Notes under the pieces: generated by a model | What the model saw: only the letters and a program-made list of their open reading frames with translations | The model's database searches: none | Told to the model about the DNA's origin: nothing | Shown here: positions 1-5,378 of the stretch, piece by piece | Position numbering within the stretch: the stretch's first letter is position 1 | How the letters are laid out: every line of letters starts with the position of its first letter | Source of the DNA: Acidobacteriota bacterium | GTDB taxonomy: Bacteria > Acidobacteriota > Thermoanaerobaculia > UBA5066 | NCBI GenBank assembly: GCA_016789625.1 | Contig: JAEUQS010000721.1 | Coordinates: 1-5,378 of the forward strand | Length of the DNA stretch: 5,378 bases | Reading direction: 5' to 3' | Made by a program: the position numbers and the translations under genes

Positions 1-1
1 G

Positions 2-2203
2 AAGCCCACGGCCGTGCAGACGCTCTCGGCCATCATCCAGGACGAGCCGGAGCCCATCCAGAAGCTCTCCCCGAAAACGCCGCTCCCGTTCGTGTGGCTC
101 GTGGAGCGCTGCCTCGCGAAAGACCCCGAGGAGCGCTACGCCGCGACACGCGACCTCGCCCGGGACCTCCGCAACCTGCGCGACTACCTGAGCGTCGCGG
201 GCGACAACCTCGAGGGCTCCGGGCCGGTCTCGCCGATGACGCCCATCGAGACCCGTTCGATTCCCGCGGCCGAGGGCGCGCCCCAGGAGGCCGCTCCCCG
301 CGCGCCCCGGCGGCCGGCCTCGCGCGCGAACCCCACGCTTCCCGTCGGCGGGGCCACCACGGTGCTTCCCTCCGAGCCCGGGCAGCCTCGCGCCACGACT
401 CCCACGGCGACACCTTCCGCGCCAAGCGCTCATGCGGTCAGCGCTCCCCGCCCCTCGAAGGCGTCGCGAGCGGGCACGATCGCGGGCTTCGTCCTCGGGG
501 GCATCGCGCTCCTCGCGGGCGGGGCCTACGGCGGGTATCTCCTCTCGCAGCAGAAGACCGAGGCCCCTTCCGGCCAATGGACCGGGGAGCTCCTCCTCGG
601 CGGCGCGTCGCGCGCGTTCGCGCCCACGATCTCGCCCGACGGCAAGACTCTGGCGTTCGTGACGCTCGTCGACGGCGTCGCGCAGGTCGCGGTGATGACT
701 CCGGGCTCCGGCGACTGGGACGTCCGCACGAAGCAGCGGTCCCTCGGCTCGGTCGGAAAGCTCGAGTGGTCTCCCGACGGCTCTCGAATCTTCTTCGATC
801 GGGTCACGGACGTTCCCCGCGGGATCTTCTCGATTCCCGCGGTCGGCGGCGAGACCGAGCGCGTCGTCCTCGAGGAGGCCCAGAGTCCCGTACCGCTCCC
901 GGACGGCAGCCTGCTCGTCGTGCGCGTGGACGCGGGCCGCAACTACCAGATCGCCCGGTTCCGGCCCGATACCGGCAAGACCGAGCCCGTGGGCCCTTCG
1001 ATCGTGCGGGAGACGCCGATCTTCATCGTGCGCGCGTTCAACGACGGCAAGGAGGCCGTGTTCTTCGGCCGCCTCGCCGAGGGCGACACGGCTCCCCAGC
1101 GCCGCGCGTTCATCCTGGATCTCGCGACCGGCAAGGCGAAGCCGTTCGCGCCCGACCTCCACATCAACCCGCCGTTCGCGCTCACGCCCTCGGGCCTCGT
1201 GATCGCCGACGTCGTGACGGGCGACCTCCACCAGCTCGTCTCCATCTCCCGCACGGGCGACTCCGTGACGCGCCTCCTGCCGCTCGCCGCCAAGCCGCGC
1301 TCGCTCAGCGCGGGCCAGGACGGCAGCCTGTACGTGGGCCTCATCGACGATCCCGTGGACCTTCTGCGCTTCCCTCTCGAGGGCGGCGCCCCGGAAGTTC
1401 TCGCGGCCGCGCCGCGAAACATCTTCATGCACCCCGTGCGCTTCGCCGACGGGCGCTCGCTGCTCCCCACGTTCATCGCGGGCAAGCGGCGACTGCTGGT
1501 GGGCGCCCCGGGCCAGCCGCTCAAGCCGTTCATCGAGACGGGCGACCAGACGGCCCCGCCCGTGGCCCCCGTGGGAGCGGACACCATCGCGTACGTGGCG
1601 GGCGGGACGGGCGGCTCGCCGCCGGTGATCGCGCTCGCCTCCGTGCGCGACGGCCGGCTCGTGAAGCGCCTCGACCAGACCGCGAAGGCCGTGCCCTCGG
1701 CCATGGCCGCGACGCCCGACGGCCGCACGCTCTACTACGTCGACGGCGGGTTCGTCAGCTCGGTGAACGTGGAGTCCGGCGTCGTCACGAAGGTGCGGCC
1801 GGGCAACGGCATCGCGATCGACCCGCGCACGTTCGACCTCGTGGTGCAGATGAACGAGAAGGACGGCGTGAAGCTCGTGCGCGTGGGCGCCGGCGGAGAG
1901 ACGCCCGTCCCGTTCACGAGCACCACGGTGCGGATCTCGTCGGAGCCTCTCTCCCCCGGCGCCTTCCTGCCCGACGGCCGCCTCGTCGTCACGGTCACGT
2001 CGGCCGACTCCTGGTTCGTGGGCCCCGCGATCCTGAACCCCGAGACGGGCGAGGTCCTCCCCATCGCGGTGCGGTTCGACGGCGACGTCACCGCCACCAC
2101 GTGGAGCGGTGACGCGCTTCTCGCGATGGGCGTCGGGATCCGCAGCGAGCTCTGGAGGTTCCGCCTGCCGGTCAGCTCCGAAAAAGCCGTCAGCGCGCCG
2201 TGA
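2..2203 (+). CDS. Receptor-like Ser/Thr protein kinase, C-terminal part, with PD40-type beta-propeller (5' truncated by window edge)
   Basis: The frame is open from base 2, so the gene begins left of the window and the GTG at 14 is probably internal. Residues are numbered here from that codon. Residues 1-57 match the end of a Hanks-type kinase domain: the 'TLSAIIQDEPEPI' segment, then 'CLAKDPEERY' with the conserved subdomain XI Arg41 and a 'DLARDL' helix. The ATP-binding and catalytic loops are off-window, so activity cannot be judged. Residues about 60-150 are a Pro/Ala/Thr-rich linker. Residues 154-177 form one hydrophobic, Gly/Ala/Leu-rich membrane helix with basic residues before it, placing the kinase in the cytoplasm and the rest outside. 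Residues about 190-718 contain repeated 'SPDG'-like motifs (near 207, 253, 296, 567 and 652) typical of PD40/WD40-like propeller blades, as in TolB. Such fusions are common in Acidobacteriota. The inferred role is a receptor kinase sensing an unknown periplasmic ligand or partner. The stop is convergent with pepP and overlaps it by 14 bp. Confidence 0.88.
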   Translation, partial: KPTAVQTLSAIIQDEPEPIQKLSPKTPLPFVWLVERCLAKDPEERYAATRDLARDLRNLRDYLSVAGDNLEGSGPVSPMTPIETRSIPAAEGAPQEAAPRAPRRPASRANPTLPVGGATTVLPSEPGQPRATTPTATPSAPSAHAVSAPRPSKASRAGTIAGFVLGGIALLAGGAYGGYLLSQQKTEAPSGQWTGELLLGGASRAFAPTISPDGKTLAFVTLVDGVAQVAVMTPGSGDWDVRTKQRSLGSVGKLEWSPDGSRIFFDRVTDVPRGIFSIPAVGGETERVVLEEAQSPVPLPDGSLLVVRVDAGRNYQIARFRPDTGKTEPVGPSIVRETPIFIVRAFNDGKEAVFFGRLAEGDTAPQRRAFILDLATGKAKPFAPDLHINPPFALTPSGLVIADVVTGDLHQLVSISRTGDSVTRLLPLAAKPRSLSAGQDGSLYVGLIDDPVDLLRFPLEGGAPEVLAAAPRNIFMHPVRFADGRSLLPTFIAGKRRLLVGAPGQPLKPFIETGDQTAPPVAPVGADTIAYVAGGTGGSPPVIALASVRDGRLVKRLDQTAKAVPSAMAATPDGRTLYYVDGGFVSSVNVESGVVTKVRPGNGIAIDPRTFDLVVQMNEKDGVKLVRVGAGGETPVPFTSTTVRISSEPLSPGAFLPDGRLVVTVTSADSWFVGPAILNPETGEVLPIAVRFDGDVTATTWSGDALLAMGVGIRSELWRFRLPVSSEKAVSAP

Positions 2204-3494
2204 GCGCGAGCACGGCGTCGAGCTCCTTCGGGGCTTTCTCGGAGAGCACGCGCGGACCGGTTTGGGTCACGAGGACGTCGTCCTCGATGCGCACGCCGAT
2301 GCCCAGCCACTCCTTCGGCACGCCCTTCTCGTCCTCGCGAAAGTAGAGCCCGGGCTCGACCGTCAGCACCATGCCGGGCTCGAGGAGACGGGGCTCGCCC
2401 TTCTCGTCGTTGTAGCGGCCCCGATCGTGCACGTCGAGACCCAGCCAGTGCGACGTCCGATGCAGGAGGAATTTCTTGTCGCTCGTGCCCGCGAGAATCT
2501 TCGCGCGGCGGCCCTTGAGGAGCCCGAGGTCGAGGAGGCCGTCGACCATCGTTTCGCGGGCGACGTCGTGCGCGTCGATGTAGCGGTTCCCCACGACGGC
2601 CTTCGCGATCGCGGCCTTCTGCGCCGCGAGCACGATCTCGTAGACCCGCTTCTGCTCCTTCGTGAAGCGGCCCGACGCGGGAAACGTGCGCGTGATGTCC
2701 GACGCGTAGCCGTGGAGCTCGCAGCCCGCGTCCACGAGCACGAGGTCGTCCGCTTCGATGCGGCGGCGGTTCTCGACGTAATGGAGGATGGTGGCGTTCG
2801 CGCCGGAGGCGACGATCGACGCGTACGCGGGCCCGCTCGCTCCGGCCGCGCGGAACGTGCGCTCGAGGAGACCCTCGATCTCGTACTCGTGCCGGCCGGG
2901 ACGCGCGGCCTTCATGGCCTCCCGATGCCCTTGCGCCGCGATGTCGGCCGAGCGCTGCATCACGGCGACCTCTTCGGGCTCCTTGAAGAGCCGGAGCTCG
3001 TGCAGCACGTGGAGCGGGTCCTTCTGGAGCGACGGCCCGGGACGCGGATCCCGCGCCTCGCGACGGAAGCGTGAGAGGACCGTCGAGACCACGCGGTCCG
3101 ACGCTTCGGAGAGACCCCACGCGTGGTGGAGCACGACGTGCCCGCGCACGAGCTCGGGGAGCCGCTCGGCCAGCTCGGAGATCGGATGGGCCTTCCACGC
3201 GCCGTGCGTGTCGACCGCGCCCTTCACGCCCGCGCGGCGGCCGTCCCAGGTTTCGCGCTCTCGGTCACGGGGCCGCACGAACAGCGAGTAGCGCCGCTTC
3301 TCCGCGTCGAACACGCCGACGGCCTCGGGCTCGGCGAAGCCCGTGAGATAGAAGAGATCGGGGTCGGGCCGGTAGCGGTAGTGGGTGTCGTGCCCGTAGA
3401 GGGCTTCGGGCGCCGCGAAGAGCAGCGCGACTCCCTCGCCGAGCCCGTCGTAGAAGCGTTCCCGGCGGCGCGCGAAGACGTCTTTCGTGATCAT
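2190..3494 (-). CDS. pepP: Xaa-Pro aminopeptidase (aminopeptidase P, M24B metallopeptidase)
   Basis: The 434-residue product has a length close to E. coli PepP (441). This cytoplasmic di-metal enzyme removes N-terminal residues that precede proline. Residues 3-135 form the AMP_N domain, with 'YRPDPDLFYLTGFAEPEAV' at 41-59. Residues about 175-425 form the pita-bread catalytic domain. All five expected metal ligands are present: Asp255 ('VDAGCE'), Asp266 ('SDITRTFP'), His349 ('SHWLGLDVHD'), Glu380 ('TVEPGLY') and Glu404 ('RIEDDVLVT'). The second active-site His356 is seven residues after His349, as in the E. coli enzyme. I chose the ATG at 3494 because 'ITKDVFARRRERF' aligns with the start of known PepP proteins; the frame stays open to 3638, but that extension runs through the divergent gene and is low-complexity. 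No signal peptide is visible. There is no recognisable Shine-Dalgarno sequence before this ATG. The gene is convergent with the kinase gene and divergent from the pseudouridine synthase gene. Confidence 0.95.
   Translation of the reverse strand: MITKDVFARRRERFYDGLGEGVALLFAAPEALYGHDTHYRYRPDPDLFYLTGFAEPEAVGVFDAEKRRYSLFVRPRDRERETWDGRRAGVKGAVDTHGAWKAHPISELAERLPELVRGHVVLHHAWGLSEASDRVVSTVLSRFRREARDPRPGPSLQKDPLHVLHELRLFKEPEEVAVMQRSADIAAQGHREAMKAARPGRHEYEIEGLLERTFRAAGASGPAYASIVASGANATILHYVENRRRIEADDLVLVDAGCELHGYASDITRTFPASGRFTKEQKRVYEIVLAAQKAAIAKAVVGNRYIDAHDVARETMVDGLLDLGLLKGRRAKILAGTSDKKFLLHRTSHWLGLDVHDRGRYNDEKGEPRLLEPGMVLTVEPGLYFREDEKGVPKEWLGIGVRIEDDVLVTQTGPRVLSEKAPKELDAVLALTAR
2196..2217. repeat. 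Perfect inverted repeat across the kinase stop / pepP 3' end
   Basis: CGCCGTG at 2196-2202 is the exact reverse complement of CACGGCG at 2211-2217, giving a 7-bp stem with an 8-nt loop (2203-2210), extendable by one G-U pair. It includes part of the kinase TGA and lies within the last codons of pepP. No T run follows on the plus strand. On the minus strand a run of five T (plus-strand A at 2181-2185) lies about 10 nt beyond the stem, further than in a standard intrinsic terminator. It may be a weak bidirectional end structure for the two convergent transcripts, or chance in GC-rich coding DNA. Confidence 0.35.
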
Positions 3495-3502
3495 CGCGGG
3501 GA

Positions 3503-3508
3503 AGTTTA
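3503..3508 (-). promoter_or_regulatory. Possible -10 element for pepP (weak)
   Basis: On the minus strand the hexamer TAAACT matches four of six positions of the sigma-70 type TATAAT consensus. It is one of few AT-rich spots in this GC-rich stretch and ends 8 nt before the pepP ATG. No good -35 box is seen at 16-18 bp; a TTCACG lies about 22 bp upstream, too far for a usual spacing. If it is used, transcription would begin within a few bases of the ATG, giving a leaderless or nearly leaderless mRNA, which would fit the missing Shine-Dalgarno sequence. Confidence 0.25.
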
Positions 3509-3520
3509 GTGCGTGCCGGT

Positions 3521-3524
3521 AGGA
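3521..3524 (+). promoter_or_regulatory. Shine-Dalgarno AGGA that decides the GTG start of the pseudouridine synthase gene
   Basis: AGGA at 3521-3524 lies 7 nt before the GTG at 3532, a normal spacing. The overlapping ATG at 3524 is not a usable start because its frame stops after three codons (TGA at 3533-3535). The next in-frame candidate, GTG at 3667 (Val46), has only a GAAGG about 15 nt upstream. This favours 3532 as the start. Confidence 0.55.
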
Positions 3525-3531
3525 TGAGCGC

Positions 3532-4587
3532 GTGAACGATCGCTCCCGGCCCGCCCCGCGCTCTGCGCCTTCCCGTCGCCCCAGGAAGGAACCTGCGGCA
3601 CCCGCGGCACCCCCCGCACCTGCTGCGGCTCCGACCACGTTTCCCCGAAGGCGCCCCGCGCCACCCGTGAAGAAGCAGCCGCTGCTTGCGAATCCCGGCG
3701 ACGTGCGGATCGTAAAGAAGCTCGCGGGCGTCTATCCCGAGACCTCGGCATCCCGGCTCAAGCGCGCCGTGGTGGAGGGTCAGGTCACCGTGAACGGGCG
3801 CCGCGTGGACGATCCGGGCGCGTTCGTGAACGAGAAGGACACCGTCGCGTGGGACGAGAACGCGCGCGTCCAGCGGCGCATCGAGTCGTCTCTCACGGTG
3901 CTCTTCGAGGACGACGACCTCGTCGTCGTGGTGAAGCCCGCGGGCCTCCTCACGCATCCCACGGAGGCAAAGGAGAAAGACACGCTGCAGTCGCGCGTGT
4001 CGGCCTACATCGCCCACAAGAAGAAATCGCGCGGCTACGTGTCGGTGGTCCACCGGCTCGACAAGGACACCTCCGGGGCTCTCTCGTTCGCGCTCTCGAA
4101 GCGGGGCATGGTGCTCCTCCAGGCCCAGCTCCGCGCGCACACGCTCGACCGGCGGTACCTCGCCGTCGTGGAAGGCGCGATGAAGGGCGAATCCGGAACC
4201 TACAACCGCGATCTCGTGGAAGACCGCGGCGACCTCAGGCGGGGCGTCGCGAAGGCGGGCGAGAAGGGCCTCTCGGCCGTGACGCGCTGGAAGGTCGTGG
4301 AGCGGTTCGGCACGCTCGCGACGCTCGTGGAGGCCCGGCTCGAAACGGGCCGCACGCACCAGGTGCGGCTCCACTTCAACCATGCGGGGCACCCGCTCGT
4401 GGGCGAGAAGGTCTACCGGGATCCGAAGAAGCCGCCCTTCCCCATCGACTGCCCGCGCCAGGCGCTCCACGCCGGCCTGCTGGGCTGGGTGGGCCACGAC
4501 GGCGTGGCCCGCAAGGTGGAGGTGCCGCTCCCGGCCGACTTCGAGAAGCTCCTGTACGAGCTCCGGCGGCGCACGGCCAAGCGTTAG
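3532..4587 (+). CDS. RluA-family 23S rRNA pseudouridine synthase with S4 domain (RluC/RluD type)
   Basis: The 351-residue product isomerises uridine to pseudouridine in RNA, most likely 23S rRNA. Residues about 57-107 resemble an S4 RNA-binding domain ('SASRLKRAVVEGQVTVNGR' at 72-90). The catalytic domain follows. Motif I is 'VVVVKPAGLLTHP' at 131-143. The signature 'HRLDKDTSG' at 174-182 supplies the catalytic Asp177. Motif III is 'LETGRTHQVRLHF' at 270-282, followed by 'GHPLVGEKVY' and then 'RQALHAGLLGW' at 309-319. The 'RQALHA' element is closer to RluD than RluC, but I cannot assign the target uridines from sequence alone, so no symbol is given. The first 50 or so residues are a Pro/Ala/Arg-rich tail, probably disordered, not usual in enterobacterial relatives. 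The GTG start at 3532 has an AGGA 7 nt upstream. The gene is divergent from pepP across 37 bp and followed by a hairpin starting in its stop codon. Confidence 0.93.
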   Translation: MNDRSRPAPRSAPSRRPRKEPAAPAAPPAPAAAPTTFPRRRPAPPVKKQPLLANPGDVRIVKKLAGVYPETSASRLKRAVVEGQVTVNGRRVDDPGAFVNEKDTVAWDENARVQRRIESSLTVLFEDDDLVVVVKPAGLLTHPTEAKEKDTLQSRVSAYIAHKKKSRGYVSVVHRLDKDTSGALSFALSKRGMVLLQAQLRAHTLDRRYLAVVEGAMKGESGTYNRDLVEDRGDLRRGVAKAGEKGLSAVTRWKVVERFGTLATLVEARLETGRTHQVRLHFNHAGHPLVGEKVYRDPKKPPFPIDCPRQALHAGLLGWVGHDGVARKVEVPLPADFEKLLYELRRRTAKR

Positions 4588-4614
4588 GCCGGAAGAGGGA
4601 TCCTCTCTCCGGCC
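4587..4614. terminator. Hairpin between convergent genes, probable transcription terminator
   Basis: GGCCGG (4587-4592) pairs with CCGGCC (4609-4614), and AGAGG (4594-4598) pairs with CCTCT (4602-4606), leaving a 3-nt loop and a small 1x2 internal loop. The outer arm begins at the last base of the pseudouridine synthase stop codon. On the plus strand a pyrimidine-rich stretch with a CTTT and several CT pairs follows, rather than a clean T run. It sits in the 43-bp gap between two converging genes, so it could stop transcription from both sides. The poor T tract is the reason for moderate confidence. Confidence 0.55.
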
Positions 4615-4630
4615 CGCCTTTCCGCTTCCT

Positions 4631-5257
4631 CTACTCGAGGACGATGACGACGACGCGCCGGTTCTTCGCGCGGCCAGCCGAGGTCTTGTTGCTCTCGACG
4701 GGGACGGTGTCGCCGTACGAGATCGTCGACATGCGTGAGAGCGGCAGCTTGTGCTCGCGGGCGAGGTAGCGCCGCACCGCTTCGGCCCGCTGCTGCCCGA
4801 GCTGGTCGTTCACGTCCGCGCCGCCGGTGTCGTCGGTGTGCCCCTGGATCTCGATCCAGACGCCCTTCTCGAGCGACTTGATCTTGACCGCGAACTCGTC
4901 GAGCGCGGCCTTGGCTTCCTTCGTCAGCTCGTAGGAGGCGACCTTGAAGCGGACCTTGTCCTCGGCGAAGGCCTGAGCGAGAACGATCTTCCCCTTGGCG
5001 AGCACTCCGGCGTCCTGCGCGCGCTTGAGGGCGTCCTGAGCCGTCTGGCCGATCTGCTCGATCTGCCTGGCCTGGTCGTCCACCTTGGCCTCGGTGACCG
5101 TCTGCTTCTGCTGCAGCTCCTCGACCTGGGTCTCCACGGACTCGATCTTCTTGTCGGTCTTGGACTGCGACTCCGCGATGCGCTTGTCGACGTCCGAGGT
5201 CGTTGCACAGCCCGAGAGCGCCATCGCGAGAGCCACGAGGAGAGCGTTCTTCTTCAT
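4631..5257 (-). CDS. OmpA-family peptidoglycan-binding lipoprotein with coiled-coil stalk
   Basis: The 208-residue protein starts with a lipoprotein signal: 'MKKN', a hydrophobic core, and lipobox 'LSGC' with lipidated Cys17. The next residue is Ala, not Asp, so by the E. coli Lol rule it would go to the outer membrane. Residues 27-77 show a regular 3-4 heptad pattern (Ile38, Val41, Val45, Leu48, then Val59, Ile66, Ile69, Ala73, Ala76), indicating a coiled coil. Residues about 100-208 are an OmpA C-terminal domain: 'IQGHTDDTGG' at 137-146, Asn150, 'QRAEAVRRYL' at 156-165, 'SYGDTVPVESN' at 180-190, and 'NRRVVV' at 199-204. Asp142 and Arg157 have the same 15-residue spacing as E. coli OmpA Asp271 and Arg286, which bind diaminopimelate. 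The inferred role is tethering the outer membrane to peptidoglycan. AAGGGGAAG at 5263-5271 is the ribosome binding site, 5 nt before the ATG. It resembles Pal in overall plan, but no Tol genes are visible to support that name. Confidence 0.93.
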   Translation of the reverse strand: MKKNALLVALAMALSGCATTSDVDKRIAESQSKTDKKIESVETQVEELQQKQTVTEAKVDDQARQIEQIGQTAQDALKRAQDAGVLAKGKIVLAQAFAEDKVRFKVASYELTKEAKAALDEFAVKIKSLEKGVWIEIQGHTDDTGGADVNDQLGQQRAEAVRRYLAREHKLPLSRMSTISYGDTVPVESNKTSAGRAKNRRVVVIVLE

Positions 5258-5291
5258 CTGTTCTTCCCCTTCTTCTTTCGGATCCCCCCAG

Positions 5292-5353
5292 CCGTGCGGT
5301 CCTGGAGGGGCGGTTCGGACCCTCGGTAGCCCGCACGGATCTTCACCGTGCGG
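5292..5353. repeat. Three 8-bp arms (direct, inverted, direct) able to form alternative stems
   Basis: CCGTGCGG occurs at 5292-5299 (arm A) and 5346-5353 (arm C), and its exact reverse complement CCGCACGG at 5331-5338 (arm B). B and C form a perfect 8-bp stem with a 7-nt loop. A and B form an equally perfect stem enclosing 31 nt, inside which GAGGG (5305-5309) can pair with CCCTC (5320-5324). The two stems share arm B and exclude each other. Arm C overlaps the first two bases of the Shine-Dalgarno sequence at 5352-5359. It could be an RNA switch in the leader of the right-edge gene or a DNA operator for the divergent pair; the sequence alone does not decide. Confidence 0.45.
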
Positions 5354-5359
5354 AAGGAG
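5352..5359 (+). promoter_or_regulatory. Strong Shine-Dalgarno sequence GGAAGGAG
   Basis: GGAAGGAG contains the AAGGAG core, complementary to the anti-Shine-Dalgarno end of 16S rRNA, and lies 6 nt before the ATG at 5366. It is the best ribosome binding site in the window and the main support for a gene starting at the right edge. Its first two bases are also the end of the 3' arm of the hairpin at 5331-5353. Confidence 0.6.
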
Positions 5360-5365
5360 CGATCG

Positions 5366-5378
5366 ATGCGGACCGAGA
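5366..5378 (+). CDS. Start of an unidentified gene, truncated by the window edge
   Basis: An ATG at 5366 follows a near-ideal Shine-Dalgarno sequence with a 6-nt spacer, and four codons are visible (Met-Arg-Thr-Glu) before the window ends. Nothing can be said about function. It is divergent from the OmpA-family lipoprotein gene, with 108 bp between the two start codons. The call rests only on the ribosome binding site and start codon; a downstream stop could remove it. Confidence 0.45.

Noticed and set aside
94..2112. Long open frame (672 codons) inside the kinase gene in another plus-strand frame
   Set aside because: Its product is an Arg/Gly/Pro-rich low-complexity chain with no recognisable motif, as expected for a shifted frame in GC-rich coding DNA. 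The other frame carries clear kinase and propeller motifs.
2171..2194. GTCAGC direct repeat near the kinase stop
   Set aside because: Only 6 bp repeated 18 bp apart within coding sequence; chance is the simplest explanation.
2109..3074. Plus-strand open frame antisense to pepP
   Set aside because: It begins inside the end of the kinase gene and its composition (Arg, Glu, Val, Leu-rich, no motif) mirrors the pepP codons on the other strand.
1735..3198. Minus-strand open frame of 487 codons crossing the kinase and pepP genes
   Set aside because: It is antisense to the kinase, out of frame with pepP, and Arg/Ala-rich without motifs. The pepP frame has all catalytic residues.
3495..3638. 48-codon upstream extension of pepP
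   Set aside because: It would overlap the start of the divergent gene, is Gly/Ala/Arg-rich, and lies upstream of the point where similarity to PepP proteins begins.
3265..4497. Minus-strand open frame of 410 codons antisense to the pseudouridine synthase gene
   Set aside because: No domain motifs and no ribosome binding site. The plus strand encodes a complete RluA-family enzyme here, so this is a shadow of GC-rich codon use.
5331..5353. Hairpin as an intrinsic terminator
   Set aside because: Neither strand has a T run after the stem, and it lies between divergent rather than convergent genes. A regulatory role is more likely.

Overview
The window looks like chromosomal DNA from a GC-rich, Gram-negative bacterium. 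Third codon positions are almost always G or C, there is an outer-membrane-type OmpA lipoprotein, and there is a Hanks-type Ser/Thr kinase fused through one membrane helix to a PD40/TolB-like beta-propeller. That kinase architecture is especially common in Acidobacteriota, so this is my best guess at the phylum. Myxococcota or a related phylum cannot be excluded from this sequence alone. I see no mobile element, CRISPR array, tRNA or rRNA.

Layout, left to right. Positions 2-2203 (+) hold the C-terminal part of the receptor-like kinase; the catalytic residues lie off the left edge. Its stop codon overlaps by 14 bp the 3' end of a convergent gene on the minus strand (2190-3494) for an M24-family Xaa-Pro aminopeptidase (pepP) with all five metal ligands. 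Only 37 bp separates the pepP start from the divergent start of an S4-domain RluA-family 23S rRNA pseudouridine synthase (3532-4587, +), which carries a Pro/Ala/Arg-rich N-terminal tail. A strong hairpin (4587-4614) follows and separates it from the convergent OmpA-domain lipoprotein gene (4631-5257, -), which has a lipobox, a long heptad coiled coil and a peptidoglycan-binding domain. The last 121 bp (5258-5378) are a divergent intergenic region with three copies of an 8-bp arm, two direct and one inverted, a very good Shine-Dalgarno sequence, and the first four codons of another plus-strand gene cut by the window edge.

Functionally the genes look like unlinked, mostly core functions: signal sensing and phosphorylation, peptide turnover, rRNA modification, and envelope anchoring. 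They are arranged as alternating convergent and divergent single genes rather than one operon. I do not see a clearly new multi-gene system. The most interesting non-coding signal is the set of mutually exclusive stem arms upstream of the truncated gene at the right edge. The apparent lack of a ribosome binding site on pepP, beside a -10-like element, is a second, weaker point.
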